From contig NZ_CP020809.1 of the NCBI RefSeq assembly GCF_002157835.1, forward strand, positions 6,944,001 through 7,008,000: a DNA stretch of 64,000 nucleotides, written 5' to 3'. A model generated the notes under the pieces. It made no database searches. It worked only from the letters and a program-made list of their open reading frames with translations, and was not told the origin of the DNA. Shown one piece after another: positions 8,717 to 16,542 of this stretch. The position numbers and the translations under genes are program-made. Each line of letters begins with the position of its first letter. Position 1 is the first letter of the stretch. Origin of the DNA: Mycobacterium dioxanotrophicus. Its GTDB lineage: Bacteria; Actinomycetota; Actinomycetes; Mycobacteriales; Mycobacteriaceae.

Positions 8717-9517
8717 TCAAACCCGTTGTGACAGATAGGCGTTGAGTCCGGATGCGACGGCTGCGGCGTATTTTGCCCGGCCCTGTTCGCTGACGATGAC
8801 CGCTGCGTCGTCGCTGTTCTTCATGTTGCCCAGTTCGACCAGCACCGACGGGAACTCCGCGAGGTTGAGACCGGCAAGGTCCGAACGCCCGTAGAGGCCG
8901 TCGGTGCCGCGGTAGGTCGACGGGGTGAATCCGGCCGCGACAAGCTGGTCCCGCATCACCCGAGCGAGTTGCAGGGCTGGGCCGGCCTGAGCCTCGTTGA
9001 GCGGCGGCGCCGAGTAGTTGACGTGGAAGCCGCGGCCACCGGGCGGGCCACCGTCGGCATGGATACTCACAATTGCGTTGGGCTGCAGGCTATTCGCCAT
9101 GGCCGCCCGCTGATCCACACACGGCCCGAGCGCGTTGTCGTCGCCTCGCGACAGCGCGGTCCGCACCCCGAGCTGCGAGAGCTCAGCCCGGACCCGCAAC
9201 ACCACATCCCAGTTGAAGGTGTGCTCGGGATAACCGCTATCGGTTGTGGTGCCGGTGGTTTGACACTCTTTGGTACCGCCACGGCCGGTAGGCACCTGTC
9301 GGTTGATGGAGCCGTCATTGGCGCCGTTGTGCCCGGGATCGAGAAACACGATGGTTCCGGCGATGTCCGATGCGGCTGTCGCGACAGGCGCAGTCAGTGC
9401 CGCAGTGACCGTCGGAAGACCGAGCAGGAGTGGTCCGGCCGCCGCGTACCGGAGTACATCCCGACGGGTGACGCAGCCGGCTTGCCGATATCGGCCACGG
9501 CCGCTCGGAATCTGCAC
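8717..9517 (-). CDS. N-acetylmuramoyl-L-alanine amidase (Amidase_3, Rv3717-like)
   Basis: This is a zinc amidase that cleaves the lactyl-peptide bond of peptidoglycan. It follows M. tuberculosis Rv3717 (Ami1) closely: FLDPGHNGAND with the first Zn His, QVPTGRGGTKECQ, GYPEHTFNWD, LSRGDDNALGPCVDQRA, IVSIHADGG, and SVLVELGNMKN with the catalytic Glu. The start is placed at GTG 9517. That gives an N-terminal TRRDVLRYAAAG motif and a hydrophobic core, a Tat-like signal ending around VATAA. Longer readings lack any ribosome site. It is monocistronic and divergent from the MerR-peroxiredoxin gene. Neighbours differ from those of Rv3717, so this may be a paralogue. Confidence 0.9.
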   Translation of the reverse strand: MQIPSGRGRYRQAGCVTRRDVLRYAAAGPLLLGLPTVTAALTAPVATAASDIAGTIVFLDPGHNGANDGSINRQVPTGRGGTKECQTTGTTTDSGYPEHTFNWDVVLRVRAELSQLGVRTALSRGDDNALGPCVDQRAAMANSLQPNAIVSIHADGGPPGGRGFHVNYSAPPLNEAQAGPALQLARVMRDQLVAAGFTPSTYRGTDGLYGRSDLAGLNLAEFPSVLVELGNMKNSDDAAVIVSEQGRAKYAAAVASGLNAYLSQRV

Positions 9518-9647
9518 TGTTGCACAGTACGGCGGCGACGAGCGTCCCGACACCGACAGGGCCGAATCGTGGCGTATCGAAACCGTCACGTGGACATGTG
9601 AATGTGCTGTCAGCCCACCGCCGAACAAGCTGCGTGGGCCCCACGAC

Positions 9648-9677
9648 TTGACCTTGCCCCCAGGGGCAGGGTTTACC
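9648..9677 (+). promoter_or_regulatory. MerR-type promoter with operator in the spacer
   Basis: A -35 box TTGACC (9648-9653) and a -10-like TTTACC (9672-9677) are 18 bases apart, longer than usual and typical of MerR-activated promoters. The spacer holds a near-perfect dyad, ACCTTGCCCC-CA-GGGGCAGGGT (9651-9672, one mismatch). The regulator gene begins 21 bases downstream, so self-regulation is expected. Confidence 0.8.
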
Positions 9678-9697
9678 GTCGGTTACAGGAGGTGACG

Positions 9698-10657
9698 ATG
9701 AAGATCGGCGAGCTGGCCCGGCAGGCCAAGGTTTCGGTGAAGGCGGTGCGCTACTACGAGCAGCTGGGACTGCTGAGCCCGCAGCGCAGACCCAACGGCT
9801 ACCGCGAGTACGACGAGAACGACCTGCGCGCGGTGGCCGAGATTCGTGAGCTCGCGCAGATCGGCATCCCGCCTGCCAAAGCGGGTCCATTCATCGAATG
9901 CCTCGACGCCGGGCACATCCACAGCGACGAGTGCCCCGCATCGTTGGCGGCCTACCGCGACGGCATCGCCGAAATCGACCGTGTCATAGCTGATTTGACG
10001 CATCGCCGGACCGTGCTGGCCGAAAAGCTGCATCGGGGCGCCACCCGGCCCTACCACCATCAACCCGGCTCGGAGGTCTTCACCATGCCCATCGACTTCA
10101 CCACTCTGCCCGCCGGCCTGCCCGTGCCGACCGACGATGGCCGCGCCGCACACCTGCCGGGGCAGCCCATGCCGTCACTGACGCTGCACACGAGCGACGG
10201 CGGCAGTGCCGACCTGTCCGCCCTCCCCCGTGGGCGCACGATCATCTATCTGTATCCGCTCACCGGTCGGCCGGGTACGGATCTGCCCGAAGGCTGGGAC
10301 TCGATTCCCGGGGCCCGGGGATGTTCAACCGAAGCGTGCAGTTTCCGCGACCATCATCAGGAGCTTCGCGACGCCGGGGCTGCGGAGATCTACGGCATGT
10401 CGAGCCAGTCGCCGGAGTATCAGGCCGAGGTGGTCGAGCGTCTGCACCTGCCGTTCCGCATGCTGTCGGACCCAGAGTTCTCCCTCGGCGACACCTTGGG
10501 CCTGCCGACCTTCGCCGCACCGGGGCATCCGCGGCTTTACTCGCGGCTAACGCTGGTGGTCACCGATGGCGTGATCGAGCACGTCTTCTACCCGATCTTC
10601 CCGCCGAACACCCACGGTCAGCAGGTGCTCGACTGGCTCCGTGAACACCGAAAGTGA
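9698..10657 (+). CDS. MerR-family regulator fused to a PrxQ-like peroxiredoxin
   Basis: The 319-residue protein joins a DNA-binding regulator to a redox enzyme. Residues 1-70 are a MerR winged helix (MKIGELARQ, AVRYYEQLGLL, GYREY). A coiled-coil dimerisation helix runs to about residue 120. From about residue 130 a thioredoxin-fold peroxiredoxin follows with the PrxQ-type pair Cys209-x4-Cys214 (GCSTEACSFRD). The start at 9698 has a perfect AGGAGGTGAC site. A second in-frame ATG at 10085 (Met130) lies exactly at the domain boundary and has GGAGG eight bases upstream, so a stand-alone peroxiredoxin could also be made. The protein plausibly senses peroxide or thiol state through its own active site and controls its own promoter. 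Confidence 0.88.
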   Translation: MKIGELARQAKVSVKAVRYYEQLGLLSPQRRPNGYREYDENDLRAVAEIRELAQIGIPPAKAGPFIECLDAGHIHSDECPASLAAYRDGIAEIDRVIADLTHRRTVLAEKLHRGATRPYHHQPGSEVFTMPIDFTTLPAGLPVPTDDGRAAHLPGQPMPSLTLHTSDGGSADLSALPRGRTIIYLYPLTGRPGTDLPEGWDSIPGARGCSTEACSFRDHHQELRDAGAAEIYGMSSQSPEYQAEVVERLHLPFRMLSDPEFSLGDTLGLPTFAAPGHPRLYSRLTLVVTDGVIEHVFYPIFPPNTHGQQVLDWLREHRK

Positions 10658-10792
10658 CCTGCATCTCAACCTTACCGTGACCTCACGAGTCTCTTATTTT
10701 TCTTAATTTCGGTGTAGCGTCGACGTATCCGGTTGTCATGGCGGCGGAGCGCATTTGTGCTTTGTCACCGCTACCAGGGAAAGGAACCGAAT

Positions 10793-11458
10793 ATGCACAG
10801 CCAACGGGTCGCTCTGGTGACCGGTGCATCGCGAGGCATCGGCGCCGAAATCGCTCTCCAGCTCGCTCACCCTGACATCCACGTGGTCGTCGGCTACCGG
10901 TCGAACACCGAACGCGCCGACTACGTCGCGGATGCCATTCGCTGCGCGGGAGGGCATGCCTCGACCTCCGCCGCCGACATCTGCGACGAAACGGCAGTCG
11001 CCGCGATGATCGACGACGTCGCGACCCGCTTCGGCCGACTCGACATGCTGGTGCTCAACGCATCGGGTGGACGACAGTACTGCACCGAGCCCGGCCCGGC
11101 CATGCACCAAAACCGCGACGCCCAGCGCCGTCTCGCGCGGCTCGCGCTGCCCCTGATCCCCGTCGGCGGCCGTATCGTCTTCGTCACCAGCCATCAGGCG
11201 CACTTCTACCCCTATAAGGCAGTCCCGAAGGGGTACGCATCCATCGCCGCAGGCAAGCGCGCCGGCGAGACCACCCTGTACGCGATGCGCAAGGAATTCG
11301 ACCGGCACGGAATCAACTTCACCGTGGTGTCCGGCGAGGTGCTCTCCGACTCAGCGGTCGACTTCGCCGCGGCCGTCGCCGACGCTGCGACCTCCCCCGG
11401 CCACCCCGCCATCGTCTATGTCAGCGGGCCCGAGCACCTGACGCGCCAGCCGGCATAA
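10793..11458 (+). CDS. Atypical short-chain dehydrogenase/reductase
   Basis: This 221-residue Rossmann-fold protein has the NAD(P) motif TGASRGIG and an N-A-S-G-G segment (LVLNASGG). The classical YxxxK is replaced by a longer spacing, YASIAAGKRAGE, so the catalytic Lys is displaced by three residues if Tyr and Lys are used at all. This puts it in a divergent SDR subgroup whose reaction is unknown. The start at 10793 is chosen because GGGAAAGGAACC stands just upstream; the longer frame from 10733 has none. The gene is alone, 135 bases after the MerR fusion, with an A/T-rich stretch (TCTTATTTTTCTTAATTT) between that may hold its promoter. Confidence 0.75.
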   Translation: MHSQRVALVTGASRGIGAEIALQLAHPDIHVVVGYRSNTERADYVADAIRCAGGHASTSAADICDETAVAAMIDDVATRFGRLDMLVLNASGGRQYCTEPGPAMHQNRDAQRRLARLALPLIPVGGRIVFVTSHQAHFYPYKAVPKGYASIAAGKRAGETTLYAMRKEFDRHGINFTVVSGEVLSDSAVDFAAAVADAATSPGHPAIVYVSGPEHLTRQPA

Positions 11459-11557
11459 CCGATCTCTCCGAGTCCGCGTCCGCCGGCAAAGCCAGAGATA
11501 TCCTCTCTAAGGCGGCTGAGATGCCGCGGCGACGCCATGAGAGTTTCGAGGCGAACG

Positions 11558-14500
11558 ATGGGCCGTAATGACCCGCTGCCGACGCAGCGGGATCTGCCAG
11601 CCGGGATCCCGGCGGAGCTGTCGGCGGCCGGTTACGAGGATCCCGAGGAAATCGGCCGCGGCGGGTTCGGCATGGTGTACCGCTGCACACAACGCGCCCT
11701 GGGCCGCACTGTCGCGGTGAAGGTCCTGACCACCGATCTGGAACCAGACAATCTCGAACGGTTCATGCGCGAGCAGATCGCGATGGGCAAGCTGTCCGGC
11801 CATCCGAACATCGTCAACATCTTCCAAGTCGGCACCACCGCGACCGGCCGGCCCTACATCGTCATGCAGTACCACGCGCACGGTTCACTCAACGCCAAGG
11901 TCAGCGACACCGGACCGGTCGGCTGGCAGGAGGCGCTGCGCATCGGAGTGAAGATGGCCGGTGCGTTGGAGACCGCACACCGTCGCAGCACCCTGCACCG
12001 TGACGTCAAGCCGGCGAACATTCTGCTCACCGAGTACGGCGACCCGCAGCTGACCGATTTCGGCATCGCGCGCGTCATCGGTGGATTCGAGACCGCCGAC
12101 GGTGCCATCACCGGCTCGCCCGCCTACACAGCGCCCGAGGTGTTGCTCGGGCAACCACCCGAGGTCACCTCCGACATCTACAGCCTTGCTTCCACCTTGT
12201 TCAGCGCCGCGACCGGCCACGCGGTGTTCGAGCGTCGCGAAGGCGAGCAGATGGTGGCCCAGTTCCTGCGGATCACCAAACAACCGATGCCGAACCTGCG
12301 GGATTCGGAGCTGCCCGCCGACATGTGCACGATCATCGAACGGGCGATGTCGCGCAACACCAAAGACCGTCCGGCGAGTGCGGCGGCCTTCGGGGAGCAA
12401 TTGCGCGAACTGCAACGCCGTCACGGTCTACCGGTCGATGACATGGCCATACCGGTCCCGGCACCGGCGAATCGGTCGGAGCCGTCGGCGTCGCCGCGCA
12501 CACCGTTCAGCGGGCAGCGGGTACGAACGTTGACGCCACCCGCCCCGGCCACCCGGTTCAGGCTGCCTATGTCGACGAAGACGCTCGTCGAACGGGCCCG
12601 CCTGATCGAGGTGCTGCGCGCTCAACGCGACAAGAAGCTCACGGTGATCCACGGGCCGACCGGTTTCGGAAAGAGCACGTTGGCCGCTCAATGGGCGCAG
12701 CTGCTGAAATCCGAAGGGGCCACGGTGGCGTGGCTGACCGTCGACCACGACGACAACAACGTGGTCTGGTTCCTGTCCCATCTGATCGAGGCGATCCGCG
12801 CGGTGACGCCCGCGCTGGCAGCCGATCTCGGTGAGGTACTCGAGGAACATGGGGACGAAGCCGAACGCTATGTGCTGACGTCTCTGATCAACGAGATCCA
12901 TCAAAGCGGCACGCGCATGACCCTGGTGATCGACGACTGGCAGCGCGTCACTGATCCCGCGACCATCGGGGCGCTGCGCTACCTGCTCGACAACGTCGCC
13001 TCCGGTATGACCATCGTGATCACCAGCCGCAGCCAGAGCGGGGTGCCGATGAGCCGGATGAGAATGCAGGATGAACTCGTCGAAATCGACGCCACAGCGC
13101 TGCGTTTCGACGTCTCCGAGTCTGAGAATCTGCTGGTGGAACTCGGTGGTCTCGACCTCGACCCGACCGATGTGGAGGAGCTCACCGCCAAGACCGACGG
13201 CTGGGTGGCGGCCCTGCAGCTGGCCTCGCTGTCACTGCGTGACCGCGACGACCCGGTCGAGCTCATCGGCACTATGACCGGCCGGCACCACATGATCAGC
13301 GAATTTCTCGCCGAGAACGTGCTCGACACCCTGGAACCGTCCATCCTCGACTTCCTGCTGGCCACCTCGATCACTGAACGGATCTGCGGGGATCTGGCGT
13401 CCGCACTGACCGGTGTGCCCGATGGGCTCGCGATACTCGAACAGATCGAGGAACGCGACCTGTTCCTCCGCCGGATCGACGACCAGTGGTTCCGCTACCA
13501 CCAACTGTTCCTGGACTTTCTGCAGCACCGGCTCGGTCGCGACCCGCAGCGGGTGGCACGGCTGCACCGGGCGGCCTCGGAATGGTTCGCCGAGCACTTG
13601 CTGATCAGCGAGGCGGTCGACCACGCGCTGGCCGCCGGCGACGAGCAACGCGCCGTCACCCTCGTCGAGCAGGACGGCCTCTCCTTCGTCGCCAACTCCC
13701 AGATGGCCACACTGATCGGGCTGGCGGGCAAGCTGCCCGCTGCTGCCGTGCAATCGCACCCGCGCCTGCAGCTTGCCCTGGCATGGGCCAACATCGTGCT
13801 ACATCGGATCCCGACCGCCGAACAGGCTCTCGCACTGGTGGATACGACGCTGGAAGATTCCGGGCTGTCCGCCGACGAGATCGCCGACGTGCAAGCCGAC
13901 GCCGGTGTGGTACGCGGTGTGGTGGATCTGCGCGCCGACCGGCTCGCCGGTATCGACGAACACATCGCGGCGGCGATTCGACGCCGGGACCGGCTGCGCC
14001 CGTTCAGTGTCGCGTCGGCGGCCAACGTGGCGACCTTCGCGGCCGCTTACCGCTACGACCTCGACGAGGTCAATCGGATCCAGGACTGGGCGGCGCCCTT
14101 CTACGCGCGCAGCGGCGACGCGTTCACCATCGTCAACGGCCTGTGCTTCACCGGGATGGCACATCACCTGATGCTCGACAACACCGCAGCCGAAGCGTTC
14201 TTCCGCAGAGCGCTGCGAATCGCCAAGCGGTCGGGCGGCATTCATTCCTACACCGCCCGGCTGGCCAGCTCGTTGCTCGGCGAACTGCTTTATGAGCGAG
14301 GCGATCTCGATGAAGCGACGCGCCTGCTGGACGAGAGCTACAAGCTCGGGCCGGAGGGTGGTTCAGTCGACTTCAAGATTTCCCGGTACGTGATCAACGC
14401 CCGGATCAAGGCCCTGCAGGGCGATCGGCTCGCAGCCGCCCAACGTCTCGACGAGGCCACCCGCGTCGCACGGGCGCTGTCCCTCAACCGGCTGCGTGCG

Positions 14501-15013
14501 CTGGCCGAGCATGAGCGCATCCGTCTCGGGCTGCCTCCGCATCCGGAGTTCGGTCCCATGCCGGTGACGTCCTATGACGCCCGCCGCCAACCTGTCGACG
14601 CGATGGACGAGATCGCCGTGCAGTTCGAAGAGGCCTCGGCGATCCGCATGCTCATCTCCGGCGCCGATCCGGCACAGCGCGAACTCGCCTGCCGCTGGGC
14701 CCGGGAATGGGTGGAGCGGCTGGCCCCGCTGAACCGGCCGCAGGCGATGCTGCGGGCGCGACGCCTGCTGGGTGCCTGCCTGGCCGCCGACGGACGGACG
14801 GCCGACGCCAAGGCCGTCGTCGTAACGGTGGCAGCACAATGTGCCCAGCTGCGGATGTTGCGTTACCTCGTCGACGGCGGCCCTCACGTGGTCGCCACCC
14901 TCGCTGCGCTGCGTTCCGATCAGCAGGCGGGGCAATGGAATCCGGCGTGGCCCGAGGTGCCAGCCGATTTCCTCGACCAGGCGCTCAACGCCGCTGCACC
15001 GCAACGGGTGTGA
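11558..15013 (+). CDS. pknK: Serine/threonine kinase PknK-like, fused to a MalT-like STAND ATPase
   Basis: This 1151-residue cytoplasmic kinase closely follows M. tuberculosis PknK. The kinase domain (about residues 25-290) has IGRGGFGMVYRC, the catalytic LHRDVKPAN, and DFGIARVIGGF (Asp about 167), with activation segment TGSPAYTAPEVL. A Pro-rich linker leads to a MalT/LuxR-type NTPase with Walker A GPTGFGKST (about 366-374) and Walker B LVIDDW. A long helical repeat region fills the rest. There is no LuxR-type HTH at the C-terminus, as in PknK. The start ATG 11558 is preferred because GAGGCG precedes it; 11537 is the longer option. A second, highly similar copy lies at 57664-61099. Ligand-controlled phosphorylation of a regulator is inferred. 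Confidence 0.92.
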   Translation: MGRNDPLPTQRDLPAGIPAELSAAGYEDPEEIGRGGFGMVYRCTQRALGRTVAVKVLTTDLEPDNLERFMREQIAMGKLSGHPNIVNIFQVGTTATGRPYIVMQYHAHGSLNAKVSDTGPVGWQEALRIGVKMAGALETAHRRSTLHRDVKPANILLTEYGDPQLTDFGIARVIGGFETADGAITGSPAYTAPEVLLGQPPEVTSDIYSLASTLFSAATGHAVFERREGEQMVAQFLRITKQPMPNLRDSELPADMCTIIERAMSRNTKDRPASAAAFGEQLRELQRRHGLPVDDMAIPVPAPANRSEPSASPRTPFSGQRVRTLTPPAPATRFRLPMSTKTLVERARLIEVLRAQRDKKLTVIHGPTGFGKSTLAAQWAQLLKSEGATVAWLTVDHDDNNVVWFLSHLIEAIRAVTPALAADLGEVLEEHGDEAERYVLTSLINEIHQSGTRMTLVIDDWQRVTDPATIGALRYLLDNVASGMTIVITSRSQSGVPMSRMRMQDELVEIDATALRFDVSESENLLVELGGLDLDPTDVEELTAKTDGWVAALQLASLSLRDRDDPVELIGTMTGRHHMISEFLAENVLDTLEPSILDFLLATSITERICGDLASALTGVPDGLAILEQIEERDLFLRRIDDQWFRYHQLFLDFLQHRLGRDPQRVARLHRAASEWFAEHLLISEAVDHALAAGDEQRAVTLVEQDGLSFVANSQMATLIGLAGKLPAAAVQSHPRLQLALAWANIVLHRIPTAEQALALVDTTLEDSGLSADEIADVQADAGVVRGVVDLRADRLAGIDEHIAAAIRRRDRLRPFSVASAANVATFAAAYRYDLDEVNRIQDWAAPFYARSGDAFTIVNGLCFTGMAHHLMLDNTAAEAFFRRALRIAKRSGGIHSYTARLASSLLGELLYERGDLDEATRLLDESYKLGPEGGSVDFKISRYVINARIKALQGDRLAAAQRLDEATRVARALSLNRLRALAEHERIRLGLPPHPEFGPMPVTSYDARRQPVDAMDEIAVQFEEASAIRMLISGADPAQRELACRWAREWVERLAPLNRPQAMLRARRLLGACLAADGRTADAKAVVVTVAAQCAQLRMLRYLVDGGPHVVATLAALRSDQQAGQWNPAWPEVPADFLDQALNAAAPQRV

Positions 15014-15037
15014 TGCTGTGGGTTAACCCGAACACGG

Positions 15038-15802
15038 CTAGCTGACGATCGCGCCACGCGTTCGACCAGACAAACCGCCGGGCGGTCGACTCGGCCAGCT
15101 GTAGCCGTAGAACGCTTTTCTCACCGCATGGCCGTCGACATAGTGATACCCCAGGCGAGAGGCGATATCGATCCCCTCCTCAGGCGTCGCCACTTCGCAA
15201 GGACGCTCGACCGACATCAGGGTCGTAAAAGCGCCGGCCGCCGATGCATCCTCTGCCAACGATGCCAACATGAGGACAATCTGCGGCGTGGCCGCAACAC
15301 CGCCGACCACCAGATCACCTGCGACGGGTACGACATGCCCGGGCCGCCTGAAGTCCTGCGGCACGCTCTCACTGTCCGCGAGCCGTCGCAGTGTCTCACC
15401 GCGGTCGCGCGCGGATATACCCGTCCCTGTCCCATCGGAGGCATCTATGGCGACATGGCAGCCCGGACATCGCGACGCCGCATCTGCGGGCATCGGCGGG
15501 ATTCGCAGCTCGGCGAGCCGGTTCTGTTTCATGGCAACGAAAATCAGACCAGACCCATGCCGGATCATGGCGGCAGTCGACGACACCGACGCGATACGTG
15601 CATTGAGCGTCAGCGCACACGACGTTCCGTGCCCGACGACCACGATGTCGCCGTCGAGGAATCGCGTCAGCACATCCTCGAAGCTCTTGGCAAAGCGCTG
15701 GACCCGGACCGGGGCGAGTTCATCGATGTCATCGACTGAGGTGGCCATGAGCTGGTCGTTCGTATCGCCTTGGACATGACGAGATGGTCTCTGATGCAAC
15801 AC
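15038..15802 (-). CDS. RibB-like (3,4-dihydroxy-2-butanone-4-phosphate synthase fold) protein with degenerate active site
   Basis: This 254-residue protein aligns with DHBP synthase over most of its length. It keeps MIRHGSGL, the TGISARDRGETLRRLAD stretch and RPGHVVPVAGDLVVGGV. The hallmark acidic loop of RibB (DDEDRENEGD, supplying metal ligands and catalytic Asp/Glu) is replaced by VVGHGTSCALTLNARIA. The later GGHTEA and CE motifs are also lost. Normal RibB activity is therefore unlikely; it may bind a sugar phosphate, act as a regulator, or catalyse something new. The start GTG 15802 has GGGAG just upstream. It is divergent from the TetR gene and sits at the edge of a block with a flavin reductase and a flavin monooxygenase. 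Confidence 0.7.
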   Translation of the reverse strand: MLHQRPSRHVQGDTNDQLMATSVDDIDELAPVRVQRFAKSFEDVLTRFLDGDIVVVGHGTSCALTLNARIASVSSTAAMIRHGSGLIFVAMKQNRLAELRIPPMPADAASRCPGCHVAIDASDGTGTGISARDRGETLRRLADSESVPQDFRRPGHVVPVAGDLVVGGVAATPQIVLMLASLAEDASAAGAFTTLMSVERPCEVATPEEGIDIASRLGYHYVDGHAVRKAFYGYSWPSRPPGGLSGRTRGAIVS

Positions 15803-15855
15803 ATCAGCTCCCGGCCGACGTCAGGACCACTGATCTCGGACTGGTACCGTGTTGT

Positions 15856-15871
15856 CTGAACAGCTGTTGAA
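15856..15871. promoter_or_regulatory. Degenerate copy of the TTGAAC-N4-GTTCAA palindrome
   Basis: CTGAACAGCTGTTGAA keeps the 6-4-6 layout of the palindromes at 18061, 20048 and 20223, with one change per arm. It lies 26 bases before the GTG start chosen for the TetR gene and between it and the divergent RibB-like gene, where an autoregulatory operator would be expected. Confidence 0.45.
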
Positions 15872-15896
15872 ATGGTGTCGCGGGGAGGGGGAGAAC

Positions 15897-16496
15897 GTGC
15901 CTCGAGCCGGTCAACGATCGGAACCCACGAGAGCGGCGTTGCGTCAAGCGGCTCTCACCGTGGCTAGTGAATACGGCGTCAAAGGAGTCACTCACCGCCG
16001 GGTGGCCTCGGTGGCGTCGGTAGCGCTCGGTTCTGCGAGCTATCACTACGAGAACATCGACGAGCTGATGTTCGAGGCGTTTGCGGCGTGGGTTCAGAGT
16101 CAGACCGACCGGTTCATGCCGCCATTTCAAGCGGCCGTCGATGAAGACACGCTGGTGGCCGCCGTACTGAACCTCATCGATGTCATGTACGGCGACAAGC
16201 GCGACAGAATTCTGCTGTTCGAGATCTACGCCCATTCGGTGCGGGATCCCGCGTATCACCGCTTGGTGGAGAACTGGTCGGTGTCGACCCGCGCCGAGTT
16301 GGCCCGGCTGTACAGCACCGAAACCGCGCAGCGTCTGGAGGCTGCCTGGGAAGGCGTAGGGGTTCAGCTCATCATGGGCGGTTCCCTGCAATCCGCAGAG
16401 GATGCCGAACCGTTCATCCGTCTTGTGCTCAGCCAGGAGAAGGCCAAGACGCCGCGGCGGCGCGCCACGCAGAAGCAACCGTCGAAAACTACCTGA
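15897..16496 (+). CDS. TetR/AcrR-family regulator
   Basis: This is a repressor of about 199 residues. The N-terminal HTH reads LRQAALTVASEYGVKGVTHRRVASVASVALGSASYHY, with the YHYENIDELM helix typical of TetR proteins, followed by a helical ligand-binding domain. The start is placed at GTG 15897, which has GGGGAGGGGGA upstream. An earlier start at 15849 would put the candidate operator inside the coding region. The tail is basic (KTPRRRATQKQ). It faces the RibB-like gene divergently, and the permease, SDRs and monooxygenase lie downstream. I infer that it controls this block through the shared palindromes. Confidence 0.88.
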   Translation: MPRAGQRSEPTRAALRQAALTVASEYGVKGVTHRRVASVASVALGSASYHYENIDELMFEAFAAWVQSQTDRFMPPFQAAVDEDTLVAAVLNLIDVMYGDKRDRILLFEIYAHSVRDPAYHRLVENWSVSTRAELARLYSTETAQRLEAAWEGVGVQLIMGGSLQSAEDAEPFIRLVLSQEKAKTPRRRATQKQPSKTT

Positions 16497-16542
16497 CACA
16501 GGCACGTTCTCGATATGTTCACTGGCCCGGCTGGTCGACGTC

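Noticed and set aside
9602..9697. Upstream extension of the MerR-peroxiredoxin frame
   Set aside because: It runs through the MerR promoter and has no ribosome site, whereas ATG 9698 has a perfect one.
15849..15896. Longer start for the TetR gene
   Set aside because: It would place the degenerate palindrome inside the coding region and lacks a ribosome site; GTG 15897 has GGGGAGGGGGA.
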